Of a stretch of DNA of 64,000 nt, positions 9,661 to 19,974 are shown in pieces. Position 1 is the first letter of the stretch. Each line of letters starts with the position of its first letter. The notes beneath the pieces are model-generated. The model made no database searches and was not told where the DNA came from. It saw nothing but the letters and a program-made list of their open reading frames with translations. The DNA comes from Piscinibacter aquaticus (lineage in GTDB: Bacteria > Pseudomonadota > Gammaproteobacteria > Burkholderiales > Burkholderiaceae_C): contig VOPW01000001.1 in NCBI GenBank assembly GCA_007994965.1, forward strand, positions 2,852,001 through 2,916,000, given 5' to 3'. The position numbers and the translations under genes were made by a program.

Positions 9661-10928
9661 AGCTGCCCGGCTCTCCTTTCGTGGCCTATCGTGGCCGCGA
9701 ACTCCATCTCGAGGACTGCGCGCTCGCGGATCTCGCCCAGCGCTTCGGCACACCGCTGTATGCATACTCGCGAAGCGCCATGCTGGAAGCGCTCGCCGGC
9801 TACCAGCGCGCGCTGGCCGGCCGCGATCACCTGATCTGCTACGCCATGAAGGCCAACAGCAATCTGGCGGTGCTGCAGACCTTCGCCCAGGCCGGCTGCG
9901 GCTTCGACATCGTCTCCGGCGGTGAACTGGCGCGGGTGCTGGCGGCCGGCGGCGATGCCGCGAAGGTTGTCTTCTCCGGCGTCGGCAAGACCCGCGCCGA
10001 GATGGCGCAGGCGCTCGAGGCCGGCGTGGCCTGCTTCAACGTCGAGAGCGAGAGCGAACTCGAACAGCTCTCCGACGTGGCCACGCGGGCCGGACGCACG
10101 GCGCGCATCAGCCTGCGCGTCAATCCGGACGTCGACGCGAAGACGCATCCGTACATCTCCACCGGCCTGAAGGGCAACAAGTTCGGCGTCGCCCACGAGC
10201 GCGCGCTCGCCACCTACCGCCGCGCCGCCGCGCTGCCCGGCATCGAAGTGGTGGGCATCGATTGCCATATCGGTTCGCAGATCACCGACACCGGCCCCTA
10301 CCTCGACGCGCTCGACCGCGTGCTCGACCTGGTCGAGGCCGTGGAAACGCTGGGCATCACGCTGCACCACATCGACCTCGGCGGCGGCCTCGGCATCACC
10401 TACACCGACGAGCAGCCACCACAGGCCGAAGCGCTGGTGCGCGCCCTGCTCGCGCGCATCGACGCACGCGGCCACGGCCATCGCAAGATCCTGCTCGAGC
10501 CTGGGCGCTCGCTGGTCGGCAATGCCGGCGTGCTGCTGGCCAGCGTGCTCTACCTGAAGCCCGGCGGCGCGAAGAACTTCTGCATCGTCGACGCGGCGAT
10601 GAACGACCTGATGCGCCCGGCGATGTACGAAGCCTGGATGGGCATCGTGCCCGGCATGCAGCGCGACGAGGCGCCGCAGACCATGGACGTGGTCGGCCCG
10701 GTGTGCGAATCGGGCGACTGGCTGGGCCGTGACCGCCACCTCGCGGTGCGTGCCGGCGATACGCTGGCCGTGCTGTCGGCCGGTGCCTACGGCATGAGCA
10801 TGGCCAGCAACTACAACACACGCGGCCGCGCCGCCGAGGTGATGGTGTCCGGCAGCGACGCCCGGCTGATTCGCGACCGCGAACAACCCGCCGACCTGTT
10901 CCGCGGCGAGCACCTGCTGCCGCGTTGA
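9657..10928 (+). CDS. lysA: diaminopimelate decarboxylase
   Basis: PLP enzyme that decarboxylates meso-diaminopimelate to L-lysine, the last step of lysine synthesis. The 423-residue protein is complete. The PLP lysine is in CYAMKANSNLAVL (about residue 62); HIDLGGGLGITY binds the cofactor phosphate; EPGRSLVGNAG and the catalytic cysteine motif GPVCESGDWLG follow. Its ATG overlaps the lptM stop, so the two are probably translationally coupled. It is convergent with the dpp operon, with a seven-base gap. Confidence 0.97.
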   Translation: MKLPGSPFVAYRGRELHLEDCALADLAQRFGTPLYAYSRSAMLEALAGYQRALAGRDHLICYAMKANSNLAVLQTFAQAGCGFDIVSGGELARVLAAGGDAAKVVFSGVGKTRAEMAQALEAGVACFNVESESELEQLSDVATRAGRTARISLRVNPDVDAKTHPYISTGLKGNKFGVAHERALATYRRAAALPGIEVVGIDCHIGSQITDTGPYLDALDRVLDLVEAVETLGITLHHIDLGGGLGITYTDEQPPQAEALVRALLARIDARGHGHRKILLEPGRSLVGNAGVLLASVLYLKPGGAKNFCIVDAAMNDLMRPAMYEAWMGIVPGMQRDEAPQTMDVVGPVCESGDWLGRDRHLAVRAGDTLAVLSAGAYGMSMASNYNTRGRAAEVMVSGSDARLIRDREQPADLFRGEHLLPR

Positions 10929-10935
10929 GGGGCCG

Positions 10936-11930
10936 CTAGATCCGCCCTTCCTCCACTGCGTGGCAGGCGATGCGGACGCCGTGCAGCGAAAGCTGCTGCG
11001 GCCGCTCGCTGCGACAGCGCTCGTTGGCATGCGGGCAGCGCGGGTGGAACGAGCAGCCACTCGGCGGGTTCAGCGGATTCGGCACCTCGCCCTGCACCGG
11101 CGTGCGTGAGCGCCCGCTCATGCGGATGTCGGGAATCGCATCGAGCAGCATGCGCGTGTACGGGTGGCGCGGTCGCGCGAACAGCTCGGCCTTCGGCGCC
11201 ACCTCGACCAGCCGGCCAAGGTACATCACGCCCACGGCATCGGCCACGTGGCGCACCACGGCGAGGTTGTGCGAGATGAACAGGTAGGTGAGCCCCGCTC
11301 GCGCTGCAGGTCCTTCATGATGTTGAGGACCTGCGCCTGCACGGAGACGTCCAGCGCCGACGTCGGCTCGTCGCAGACGAGAAACTCCGGCTGGGTGGCC
11401 AGCGCACGCGCGATCGAGATGCGCTGGCGCTGCCCGCCGGAGAACTGATGCGGAAACTTCGCCGCATCGGCGGCTGCGAGGCCCACCGACTTCAGCAACT
11501 CGCCGACACGTGCCTCGATGGCCGCCGCACCCTGGACCAGGCCATGCTCGCGCAGCGGCTCCGCCACGATGTCCAGCACCTTCCAGCGCGGGTTCAGGCT
11601 CGCAAACGGATCCTGGAAGATCATCTGCATGCGCCGATGGAGGGCGCGTGCAGTGGGCGAGGCGAAGACCTTCTGCGTGTCCTGCCCGTCGAAGCGGACG
11701 CTGCCCTGCGTGGGCGAATACAGGCCGACGAGCAGCCGCGCGACGGTGCTCTTGCCACAGCCCGACTCGCCGACCAGCGCGAGCGTCTGGCCGCGCGCGA
11801 TGTCGAAACTCACGCCATCCACCGCGTGCACGAACTGGCGCGGCTTGCCCTCCACCACGCGATTCAGCCACGGCGCCGAGACGTCGAAGGTCTTGGCGAG
11901 GTCGCGCACCTCCACCAGCGGCGCGCTCAT
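10936..11930 (-). CDS. dppF: peptide ABC transporter ATPase, DppF type (frame broken once)
   Basis: Second ATPase of a peptide importer; hydrolyses ATP on the cytoplasmic side. It has Walker [10 protein letters not shown], the ABC signature [15 protein letters not shown], Walker [13 protein letters not shown], and the C-terminal oligopeptide-transporter cysteine region [11 protein letters not shown] that can hold an iron-sulfur cluster. The frame breaks at about 11296. Restoring one base (CTGGGG) gives [20 protein letters not shown], the family consensus, and a 331-residue protein. Its ATG overlaps the dppD stop (ATGA). Last gene of the operon. Confidence 0.9.
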
Positions 11931-12910
11931 GCAACCACCCCGCGAAGTTCATCCGCGCGCCAGCAGGCCGCACGCGTGGCGCCGGCCGCCATCAGCTCGG
12001 GGCGCTCCGTCCGGCAGCGCTCCACCGCATTCGGACAGCGCGGATTGAAGGCACAGCCTGCGGGGATGGCGTTCAGTCTCGGCATCGCACCATCGATCTG
12101 CAGCAGGCGCTCGCGGTCCTCGTCCATCGCCGGGATCGAACCCATCAGCCCCTGGGTGTACGGGTGCGCCGGGCGATGGATCACCTCGCCCACCGGGCCG
12201 ATCTCGGCGATGCGGCCGGCGTACATCACTGCCACGCGGTCGCAGGTCTCGGCGATCACGCCCATGTCGTGCGTGACCAGCATCACCGCTGCGCCGTGCT
12301 CGCGGCAGACGCGCTTGAGCAGCGAGATGATCTGCGCCTGGATCGAGACGTCGAGCGCGGTGGTCGGCTCGTCGGCCACGATCAGCTTGGGTTCGGCCGC
12401 GAGCGCCAGCGCGATGACGACGCGCTGGCGCATGCCGCCGGAGAACTGGTGCGGATACTGGTCGAAGCGCGCCTCGGGCGCGGGGATGCCGGTGTCGGCC
12501 AGCAGCGCGATCGCCCGCTCGCGCGCCTGCTTCTCCGACAGCGGCAGGTGCGTGCGGATCGTCTCGACGAGCTGCCGCCCCACGGTGTACAGCGGGTTCA
12601 GCGAGGTCAGCGGATCCTGGAAGATCGCGCCGATCTGGCGGCCGCGCAGCTGCCGCATCGCTTCGGGCGGCAGGTTGTCGATGCGCCGCCCCTCGAGGCG
12701 GATCTCGCCGCCGCCGATGCGCCCCGGCGGCTCGAGCAGGCCGATGATCGCGGCACCGGTGAGCGACTTGCCCGCGCCCGATTCACCGACCACGCCGAGC
12801 ACCTCGCCGGCCGCGATGTCGAACGAGACGCCGTCGATCGCCAGCAGCGTGCCGCGGCGCGACGGGAACTCGACGCACAGGTCCTTCACTTCGAGCAAGG
12901 GCGAACTCAT
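11927..12910 (-). CDS. dppD: peptide ABC transporter ATPase, DppD type
   Basis: First ATPase of the peptide importer, 327 residues and intact. Walker [12 protein letters not shown] near residue 40, ABC signature [15 protein letters not shown], Walker [13 protein letters not shown], and the C-terminal [14 protein letters not shown] motif. The frame is open for nearly 300 bases upstream, but the ATG at 12910 gives a normal N-terminus ([15 protein letters not shown]) and its ATGA overlaps the stop of the dppC permease. Confidence 0.93.
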   Translation of the reverse strand: MSSPLLEVKDLCVEFPSRRGTLLAIDGVSFDIAAGEVLGVVGESGAGKSLTGAAIIGLLEPPGRIGGGEIRLEGRRIDNLPPEAMRQLRGRQIGAIFQDPLTSLNPLYTVGRQLVETIRTHLPLSEKQARERAIALLADTGIPAPEARFDQYPHQFSGGMRQRVVIALALAAEPKLIVADEPTTALDVSIQAQIISLLKRVCREHGAAVMLVTHDMGVIAETCDRVAVMYAGRIAEIGPVGEVIHRPAHPYTQGLMGSIPAMDEDRERLLQIDGAMPRLNAIPAGCAFNPRCPNAVERCRTERPELMAAGATRAACWRADELRGVVA

Positions 12911-13818
12911 CGCAACCTCGGGTTCAGCGCGTCGCGCAGCCAGTCGCCGAGCAGGTTGACCGAGAGCGCGATCATCACCAGCACGACGCCCGGGAAGATG
13001 GTGATCCACCACTCGCCGGAGAAGAGGAAGTCGTTGCCGACGCGGATCAGCGTGCCCAGCGAGGGCTGCGTCGGCGGCACGCCGACGCCGAGGAAGGACA
13101 GCGTCGCCTCGATCAGGATCGCCTGCCCGATGTCGATCGTCGCCAGCACCAGCACCGGCCCGGTGACGTTCGGCAGCACGTGGCGCCACATGATCCGCCA
13201 CTTCGACACGCCGATCACGCGCGCGGCCTGCACGTATTCCTTGTTGCGCTCGACCAGCGTCGAGCCGCGCACCGTGCGCGCGAACTTCACCCAGCCCGAC
13301 AGCGCGATCGCCAGGATCAGCACCGCGAAGGCCAGCGTGTCATGTGCGTTCGGGAACAACGCGCGCCCCACGCCGTCGATCAGCAGCGCGATCAGGATGG
13401 CGGGGAAGGACAGCATCACGTCGCACACTCGCATGATGAAGGCGTCGACGCGGCCGCCGACGAAGCCCGACAGCAGCCCCAGGCTCACGCCGACGATCAC
13501 CGACAGCATCACCGACGCCAGGCCCACGAGCAGCGAGATGCGCGCGCCGTACATCAGCGCGGAGAGGATGTCACGGCCCTGGTCGTCAGTGCCGAGCAGA
13601 TACTTCGGCTTGCCCTCCTCCTCCCAGGCCGGCGGCAGGCGCGAGTCGGCCAGCTCGAGCGAGGCGAGGTCGAACGGATCGTGCGGTGCCACCCACGGCG
13701 CGAAGGCGGCGCAGAACACGCACAGCGCCGCCACCGCGGCAGCGGCCATCGCCACCGGCGAGCTGCGGAAGCTGTGCCAGACGTCGCCGTCGAAGAATCG
13801 TTTCAGGGCCTCGCGCAT
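12907..13818 (-). CDS. dppC: peptide ABC transporter permease, DppC type
   Basis: Inner-membrane permease forming half of the translocation channel. 303 residues with an N-terminal membrane segment (SSPVAMAAAAVAALCVFCAA) and five further segments in the BPD_transp_1 domain. The EAA loop that contacts the ATPases is AARVIGVSKWRIMWRHVLPN. It follows dppA by 12 bases and overlaps dppD by four. Confidence 0.93.
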   Translation of the reverse strand: MREALKRFFDGDVWHSFRSSPVAMAAAAVAALCVFCAAFAPWVAPHDPFDLASLELADSRLPPAWEEEGKPKYLLGTDDQGRDILSALMYGARISLLVGLASVMLSVIVGVSLGLLSGFVGGRVDAFIMRVCDVMLSFPAILIALLIDGVGRALFPNAHDTLAFAVLILAIALSGWVKFARTVRGSTLVERNKEYVQAARVIGVSKWRIMWRHVLPNVTGPVLVLATIDIGQAILIEATLSFLGVGVPPTQPSLGTLIRVGNDFLFSGEWWITIFPGVVLVMIALSVNLLGDWLRDALNPRLR

Positions 13819-13830
13819 GGACCGGGCGGC

Positions 13831-15399
13831 TTACTTCACCGTGATCCACTTGAAGGGCATGAAGTTGTCCGGGAGCTGGGTCAGCTCCACGTTTTTCTTC
13901 ATCGCCCAGGCCAGCGCCTGCTGGTGCAGCGGAATGTGCGCGAAGTCGTCGGCATGCAGCTTGAAGGCCTCGGCGATCATCGCGTTGCGCTTGGCTTCGT
14001 CGGTCTCGGCCTGGACCTTCGCCGTCAGCTCGTCGATCTTCGGGTTGCTGTAGCTGCCCAGGTTGAACAGGCCCTGGCCCTTGTCGGTCGGCGTGGCCAT
14101 CAGGTTGGACATCGCGTTGTGCGAGTCGTAGGTGCCCGGTGTCCAGCCCAGCATGTAGAAGCTGGTGTTGCGGCTGAGGATCTTCGGGAAGTAGGTGGCC
14201 TTCGACTCGGCCTGGAGGTTGATCTTCACGCCGATGCGCGCGAGGTTGGCCGCCACCGCCTGGCAGATCTCGCCGTCGTTGACATAGCGGTCGTTCGGGC
14301 AATTCATGCCGACCTCGAAGCCGTTCGGATAGCCGGCCTCGGCCATCAGCTTCTTCGCCGCCTCGACGTCGAATGCGGGGCGCTTGTTCAGGTCGGCCAC
14401 GAAACCCTTGATGCCCGGCGCCACCATCAGCGCGGTCGGCGTGGCCGCGCCGCGCATCACGCGAGTCTTGATGGTCTCGATGTCGATGGCACGGTAGAAG
14501 GCGCGGCGAACGCGCACGTCCTTGAAGGGGTTCTTGCCCTTGATGTTCGAGAACAGCAGTTCGTCGCGCTTCTGATCCATGCCGAGGAAGATGGTGCGCA
14601 GCTCCGGCCCCTGCATCACCTTGAGGTTGGCGTTGGCCTTCAGCCGCTCCACGTCCTGCAGCGGCACCGGCTCCATCAGGTCGATCTCGCCCGACAGAAG
14701 CGCGGCCACACGGGTGGCGTCGTTGCCGATCGGCGTGAAGATCACCTCGTCGACGTTGCCCTCGGCCTTGGCCCAGTGGTTGAGATTGCGCACGAGCACC
14801 GTGCGCGTGGTCGGCTGTCGCTCCTTGAGGCGGAACGGCCCGGTGCCGTTGGCGCGGAAGGACGCCGCGTTCTCGATGCCCTTGCGGCGATCGACCGGCT
14901 TCTCGGCCTTGTTCGCCTCGCACCAGGCCTTGTTCATGATGTAGACGAGCGAGATGACGTCCGGCAGGATCGGAAAGGGCGCCGTGGTCTCGATCTCGAC
15001 GGTGAAGTCGTCGGTCTTGCGCACCTCCTTGATCGACGAGGTGTAGCCCTTCATGTCGGAGCCGTCGCCGGCGGCGCGCTTGAAGCTGAACACCACGTCA
15101 TCGGCGGTGAGCTTCTCGCCACCGTGGAAGGTCACGCCCTTGCGCAGTTCGAAGCGCCAGACCGTCGGCGAGGTCTGCTTCCACGACGTGGCCAGCGCCG
15201 GCGTCAGCGCGAGTTTCCGGTCGCGGCCCACCAGCGGCTCGTAGATGTTGCCGGTGAAGCTCAGCTGCAGCGACTCGTTGAGCGAGTGCGGATCCATCGA
15301 GTTCGCATCGCCCTGGTTGGCCACGCGCAGCGTGGCGGCGGAAGCCACGCCGAACGCGAGGGCAAGAGCAGCGGCGAGGAAGGTCTGGCGCAAGTTCAT
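13831..15399 (-). CDS. dppA: peptide ABC transporter periplasmic binding protein
   Basis: Solute receptor of the SBP_bac_5 family, 522 residues with signal peptide (LAAALALAFGVASAAT, cleaved after about residue 21). Family features include DPHSLNESLQLSFTGNIYEP, LTADDVVFSFKRA and NGTGPFRLKERQPTTR. In this family the ligand may be a dipeptide, oligopeptide, glutathione or an unrelated small molecule. The interposed M20 amidohydrolase upstream hints at an N-acylated or peptide-like substrate. The gene is intact and lies 21 bases after the M20 gene. Confidence 0.9.
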   Translation of the reverse strand: MNLRQTFLAAALALAFGVASAATLRVANQGDANSMDPHSLNESLQLSFTGNIYEPLVGRDRKLALTPALATSWKQTSPTVWRFELRKGVTFHGGEKLTADDVVFSFKRAAGDGSDMKGYTSSIKEVRKTDDFTVEIETTAPFPILPDVISLVYIMNKAWCEANKAEKPVDRRKGIENAASFRANGTGPFRLKERQPTTRTVLVRNLNHWAKAEGNVDEVIFTPIGNDATRVAALLSGEIDLMEPVPLQDVERLKANANLKVMQGPELRTIFLGMDQKRDELLFSNIKGKNPFKDVRVRRAFYRAIDIETIKTRVMRGAATPTALMVAPGIKGFVADLNKRPAFDVEAAKKLMAEAGYPNGFEVGMNCPNDRYVNDGEICQAVAANLARIGVKINLQAESKATYFPKILSRNTSFYMLGWTPGTYDSHNAMSNLMATPTDKGQGLFNLGSYSNPKIDELTAKVQAETDEAKRNAMIAEAFKLHADDFAHIPLHQQALAWAMKKNVELTQLPDNFMPFKWITVK

Positions 15400-15420
15400 G
15401 GCGTCTCCGTTCGATGAAGG

Positions 15421-16649
15421 TCAGGGGTGTGCAGCCGGCAGCCCGCGCTCGATGATCGAGGCAAACAGCGCCGCACCCAGCGGCAGCACGTCGTCGTTGA
15501 AATCGTAGCGGCTGTTGTGCAGGAAGCAGCTGCCCTCGCCGCCCTGGCCGAGCCGAAGGTAGGCGCCGGGCCGCACCTGCAGCATGAAGGAGAAATCCTC
15601 CGCGCCCATGCTCGGCGGCAGCGAGCGCACCACGTGCTGCTCGCCGACGATGCCGGCGGCCACGTCGGCCGCGAACATGGCCTCGCGCTCGGAATTGATG
15701 GTGGCCGGATAGCTGCGCATGTACTTCAGCCGCGCCGTCGCACCGAAGCCGAGCGCCACCGATTCGACGAGGCGGCCCAGGCGCTCCTCGATCATGTCCT
15801 GCACCTCGCGGCGGAAGGTGCGCACGGTGCCGACGATGCGCGCCTCGCGCGGGATCACCGCGAAGGCGCTGGGCTCGCCCGAGTGCACCGAGCACAGGCT
15901 GACCACGGCGTTGTCGATCGGGCTGACGTTGCGCGACACCAGCTCTGTGCGGCGGTGATGATGTGCGCAGCGACCAGCACCGGATCGATCGCGAGGTAGG
16001 GATGCGCGCCGTGGCCGCCCTTGCCCTGCACGATGATCTCGATGCGATCGGCTGCCGCCATCATCGGGCCGGGATTGACGCCCACCGTGCCCGGCGGCAA
16101 TGCCGGCCAGTTGTGCATCGCGTAGACGGATTCGACCGGAAAGCGCTCGAACAGGCCGTCGTCGATCATCGCCTTGGCACCGGCGAAGCCTTCCTCGCCG
16201 GGCTGGAAGATCAGCACCGCGGTGCCGTCGAAGTCGCGCGTGGCGGCGAGGTAGCGCGCCGCGCCCACGAGCATCGTCGTGTGCCCATCGTGGCCGCAGC
16301 CATGCATCAGCCCGCGTGTGGCCGAACGCCACGCGAAGTCGTTCTCTTCGACCAGCGGCAGCGCATCCATGTCGGCGCGCAGACCGATGGCGCGCGAGGA
16401 CGTGCCGCGACGGCCGCGCACGAGGCCGACCACGCCGGTGCGGCCGATGCCCTCGTGGATCTCGTCCACACCGGCCACGCGAAGCGCCTCGGCGACGCGC
16501 GCCGCCGTGCGCTTCTCTTCGAAGCCGAGTTCGGGGTGGGCGTGCAGGTCGCGACGGAAGGCGGTGAGCTCACCGTGCCACGCGGCCAGCCGCCGGTAGG
16601 CGCCATGTGCGGCCGCGCGTGCGTGCGCCGCCGTGGTGGTTGCTGCCAT
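15421..16649 (-). CDS. M20 family amidohydrolase (frame broken once)
   Basis: Zinc-dependent cytoplasmic hydrolase of the aminoacylase/hippurate-hydrolase type that removes acyl groups from amino acids or splits small peptides. DLHAHPELGFEE near residue 35, the metal site MHGCGHDGHTTML (about 110), and QPGEEGFAGAKAMI with the catalytic glutamate are seen; SMGAEDFSFMLQ supplies a late metal ligand. The frame breaks at about 15945; one added base gives ITAAQELVSRNVSPID and a 409-residue protein. It sits between dppB and dppA with a one-base overlap to dppB, so it probably processes the imported compound. Confidence 0.88.
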
Positions 16650-17632
16650 CAGTGCCCTCCGGTTCCCGCCGACAGGCGCAGGCGCGGATCGACGGCGAAG
16701 TACAAGAGATCGACGATCAGGTTGATCAGCACGAAGATCAGCGCGATCAGGCACAGGTAGGCGGCCATCACCGGGATGTCGGCGAACTGCACCGCCTGGA
16801 TGAACAGCAGCCCCATGCCGGGCCACTGGAACACCGTCTCGGTGATGATCGCGAAGGCGATCAGCGAGCCGAGCTGCAGCCCAGTGATGGTGATCACCGG
16901 CACCAGCGTGTTCTTCAGCGCGTGGCCGAAATGCACCACGCGATCCGGCAGGCCGCGCGCGCGGGCGAACTTGATGTAGTCGGTGCGCAGCACCTCGAGC
17001 ATCTCGGCACGAACGAGGCGCATGATCAGCGCGAGCTGGAAGATCGCCAGTGTCACGGCCGGAAGGATCAGGTGCTTGAGGCCATCGACGGTGAGAAGAC
17101 CGGTGGTCCAGGGCCCGAGCGCAACCACCTCGCCGCGGCCGAAGCTCGGCAGCACCTTCAGGATCACCGCGAAAACGAGGATCAGCAGGATGCCGATCAG
17201 GAAGGTGGGCAGCGACACGCCCACCAGCGAGAACGTCATCATCAGCTGCGAGAGCACGGTACCGCGGCGCAAGGCCGCGTACACGCCCATCGGGATGCCG
17301 ACCAGCAGCGCAATCACCGCGGCGCTGAGCGCGAGTTCCAGCGTGGCGGGCAGCCTCTCGGCGATCAGCGACGACACCTTGCGGCCTTGCCGCAGGCTGA
17401 GACCAAACTCGCCCTGCACGGCGTTGCCGACGAAGGCGGCGAACTGGACGGGGAACGGCTTGTCCAGGCCGAGGTCGGCGCGCAGCTGGTTGCGCTGCTC
17501 GGGGGTGGCATCCTGCCCGAGCAGATTGGTCACCGGATCACCGACATACTGGAACAGCATGAAGGCGATGAAGGCCACCGTGAGCATGACGACGACGGCT
17601 TGCAGCAGTCGGCGCAGGATGAAGGCAAGCAT
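16649..17632 (-). CDS. dppB: peptide ABC transporter permease, DppB type
   Basis: Inner-membrane permease, 327 residues, first gene of the transporter operon. It has an N-terminal membrane segment (RRLLQAVVVMLTVAFIAFML), the long periplasmic loop typical of DppB, and an EAA loop at IKFARARGLPDRVVHFGHAL. The ATG at 17632 is chosen; an upstream in-frame start at 17674 would add a charged stretch without homology. Its TGA shares a base with the start of the M20 gene. Confidence 0.92.
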   Translation of the reverse strand: MLAFILRRLLQAVVVMLTVAFIAFMLFQYVGDPVTNLLGQDATPEQRNQLRADLGLDKPFPVQFAAFVGNAVQGEFGLSLRQGRKVSSLIAERLPATLELALSAAVIALLVGIPMGVYAALRRGTVLSQLMMTFSLVGVSLPTFLIGILLILVFAVILKVLPSFGRGEVVALGPWTTGLLTVDGLKHLILPAVTLAIFQLALIMRLVRAEMLEVLRTDYIKFARARGLPDRVVHFGHALKNTLVPVITITGLQLGSLIAFAIITETVFQWPGMGLLFIQAVQFADIPVMAAYLCLIALIFVLINLIVDLLYFAVDPRLRLSAGTGGH

Positions 17633-17733
17633 GCGGTGATGTCGGTGGGCGGGGCGCCGGCTCGTGACCGGCACCGGAGTTCAGCAAATTGCATGCCCCT
17701 CGCCAAGCGGGGATGCCCCGATGATGGCGCGAT

Positions 17734-18459
17734 TCAAAGGGCCTTGCCGTCGCGCGAGATCAATCGCACCTCGCCGTACTGCCCTGCGGCGCGGCTGCGG
17801 GTGTTGTCGGCATCGGTCATCAACGCCACGCCGATCAGCGGCCCCGGTTCTTCACCATAGGCCAGGCGGAAGTCGGCGGCGAGATCACGTTCGTACTGCA
17901 GCCATTGCCCAAGCCGCGAGGCGCCCGTCTCGACGACGATCTTGCGGACGCGATCGGTGCGCGGGCCGACGATGACGGTGCCCGGTGCGGCGCGATTGTC
18001 CCAGGCATACATCAGCGTCGCATAGGGCGGCGGCTCGCCGGTCAGTGCCTGGGCCAGTTCGAACAGCATTCGCGCGCGAATCGACAGGCGCGCATGATCG
18101 CCATCGAACGCGAACACCAGCCGCACCGGCGAATCGGAGCTGTCGGCCTCGGCGAGGTCGGCCTGCTCGATCAGCCCCGCGACGCGCCACGAGAACTGCA
18201 CGCGCGCGAGTTGCGCGGCATCGATGCGCAACTGGCGCCTGAACATGCTGGCAGACGACTCGGCCTGCGCGCTCACGATGAACCGGGGACCATCACGCTG
18301 GGTGCGGTAGACGGTCGAGCGCTTGCCCGGCAGCGCGTAGTCGTTCCACCCCGCCCACGGACCCACGGCCACCGGCTCAACGGCCGTGGAGGCGGGCGGC
18401 GGCGCCGAGGTGCAGGCGCCGAGCGCCAGGAGACACAGGGCAAGGAGTCGGATCTTCAT
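17734..18459 (-). CDS. DUF3047 lipoprotein
   Basis: Conserved protein of unknown role. 241 residues from the ATG at 18459, with a lipoprotein signal (RLLALCLLALGACTSAPPP, lipobox cysteine near residue 16). The remainder matches the DUF3047 pattern as I remember it: FSWRVAGLIEQADL, DSPVRLVFAFDGD, YAWDNRAAPGTVI and IGVALMTDADNTRSRAAGQYG. These proteins look secreted or periplasmic, possibly carbohydrate- or ligand-binding, but no activity is established. It sits between the porin and dppB, same strand; a hairpin upstream separates it from the porin. Confidence 0.82.
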   Translation of the reverse strand: MKIRLLALCLLALGACTSAPPPASTAVEPVAVGPWAGWNDYALPGKRSTVYRTQRDGPRFIVSAQAESSASMFRRQLRIDAAQLARVQFSWRVAGLIEQADLAEADSSDSPVRLVFAFDGDHARLSIRARMLFELAQALTGEPPPYATLMYAWDNRAAPGTVIVGPRTDRVRKIVVETGASRLGQWLQYERDLAADFRLAYGEEPGPLIGVALMTDADNTRSRAAGQYGEVRLISRDGKAL

Positions 18460-18493
18460 GGGCGACGAAACAGGGGGAGCCACGCTCCCATGA

Positions 18494-18517
18494 AAAGGCC
18501 GCCCGAAGGCGGCCTTT
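18494..18517. terminator. rho-independent terminator after the porin gene
   Basis: Ten-base perfect inverted repeat AAAGGCCGCC/GGCGGCCTTT with a four-base loop, 39 bases past the porin stop. Reading the minus strand, the stem runs into TTTTC. The AAA/TTT flanks make it potentially bidirectional. Confidence 0.8.
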
Positions 18518-18555
18518 CGAATCGTTCGATACAACCCGCACGAGGCGGGCCGGCA

Positions 18556-19686
18556 TCAGAACGTGTGACGCACGCCGATGGCGTAGGCGGTGTTGCGATC
18601 GCCCTTCACGTAGGTGACGGCGGTCGCCGGGCCACGAGCAGCCACACCGCTCGCGCTACCCATGTCGAAGTACAGGTTGGTGCGCTTGCTCAGGTTGTAG
18701 TTGTAGCCCAGGCCCAGCTTGGTGTGCTTGTCCTCGGGCAGGTTCAGCGCCGAGTCGAGGCTGATGCGCGAATAGCCGAACTTCACCACACCGTTGCCCA
18801 GGGGAGCCGTCGCAGCCAGCAGGTAGACCTTGTTGCTGAAGTTGCCGCCGGCACCGACCTTCGACTTGGCGTAGTAGAAGATCGGCTTCACGAAGCCCAG
18901 GTTGTAGTGCACCGCGAGGTTCATCACGCCACGGCCGTCCGAAGCGCCGTCGGTGATCTTCTCGTAGCCCAGGCCTGCGTAGATCGGGCCAGCGGCGTAC
19001 TCGGCGTTGAAGCCGACATTGCGGCCTTGGCCGCTCGTCTCGGACAGGCTCACCGCGACGTTGGCGGTCAGACCACCCATGCTCGGCGTCTTGTAGCCGA
19101 CGGTGTTCGACGAACGAGCGCTGCCGCCCAGCGGCCAAGCGGCCTGCGGCGTGGTGGTCACGCCAGAGGGCTGGTCAGGGGTCATGTAGCCAGCCCAGGT
19201 GATGCCGACGCCGGTCTGACCGACACCGTCGTTACCGAACGGATCCGACTTCAACTGAACCCAGAACGCCGGGGTGTACTCGCGGCCCAGGTACACGGCA
19301 CCAGCGGCAGCGCTGGTCAGCTGAACGTAGCTGCGGCCGTTCCAGAACGGGGTCTGGTTCTGCGCGCCGGTGTCCGGGTTGAAGCGGTGTTCGATCTGGA
19401 ACTGGGCCGACAGGCCGCCGCCGAGGTCCTCGTTGCCGCGGAAACCGAGGCGCGAGGTGGTCGACTGCTGGAGGTTCCAGCTGTCCGTGTAGTTCAGCGC
19501 GTTGGTCGTGTTGGCGGCGCCCGTGGCAGCACCCGGGTTCACGGCGCAGGCGGTGGTCGCCGACGAAGCACAGTTGCCCTTGGCAATGCTCATGTCGAGC
19601 ACGCCGTAGATCGTCACAGACGACTGAGCGGAAGCCGTGCCAGCGAAAGCGCCCAGAACTGCGAGAGCGAGCAGAGATTTTTTCAT
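18556..19686 (-). CDS. Gram-negative porin
   Basis: Trimeric outer-membrane porin of the Burkholderiales OmpC-like family, allowing diffusion of small hydrophilic solutes. 376 residues, with signal peptide [19 protein letters not shown], first strand [14 protein letters not shown], and the C-terminal beta signature YAIGVRHTF ending in phenylalanine as needed for BAM recognition. A Shine-Dalgarno AGGAG (19696-19700 in complement) lies nine bases before the ATG. Single-gene unit bounded by a terminator. Which solutes pass cannot be told. Confidence 0.93.
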   Translation of the reverse strand: MKKSLLALAVLGAFAGTASAQSSVTIYGVLDMSIAKGNCASSATTACAVNPGAATGAANTTNALNYTDSWNLQQSTTSRLGFRGNEDLGGGLSAQFQIEHRFNPDTGAQNQTPFWNGRSYVQLTSAAAGAVYLGREYTPAFWVQLKSDPFGNDGVGQTGVGITWAGYMTPDQPSGVTTTPQAAWPLGGSARSSNTVGYKTPSMGGLTANVAVSLSETSGQGRNVGFNAEYAAGPIYAGLGYEKITDGASDGRGVMNLAVHYNLGFVKPIFYYAKSKVGAGGNFSNKVYLLAATAPLGNGVVKFGYSRISLDSALNLPEDKHTKLGLGYNYNLSKRTNLYFDMGSASGVAARGPATAVTYVKGDRNTAYAIGVRHTF

Positions 19687-19778
19687 TGCGACTATCTCCT
19701 AGGTTGAACAAGAGGTCCCGATCAGCAGACGTCCTCGCGGACAGATCAGGCCGAACCCCTCAGCGGAAGTTGCCGCGT

Positions 19779-19807
19779 ATTCCACCAGACGCCCTTTCGC
19801 CTTGCAA
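19779..19807 (-). promoter_or_regulatory. candidate promoter for the porin gene
   Basis: On the minus strand TTGCAA and TGGAAT are spaced by 17 bases, predicting a leader of about 86 bases before the porin ATG. The -10 is a weak match. The 288-base gap 19687-19974 otherwise shows nothing I can name. Confidence 0.3.
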
Positions 19808-19974
19808 AGATTTAGGGGGTTTCGCAGCGGCTGTTGCCTGGGCACAACGAGGGCTGAGACTGCTGCCACGCGAGGGAAAACCCGCGTTTCGGCGGACCGA
19901 CCGCCTTCTATGGCTGCGCCGCTCGCGAGGCGGGAGATATCCTCTCCGCCACGCCGACCCGACTGCACCACACC

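Noticed and set aside
11510..14053. Long plus-strand open frame opposite the dpp genes
   Set aside because: Serine/arginine-rich low-complexity translation with no motif; the minus strand carries clear ABC transporter genes.
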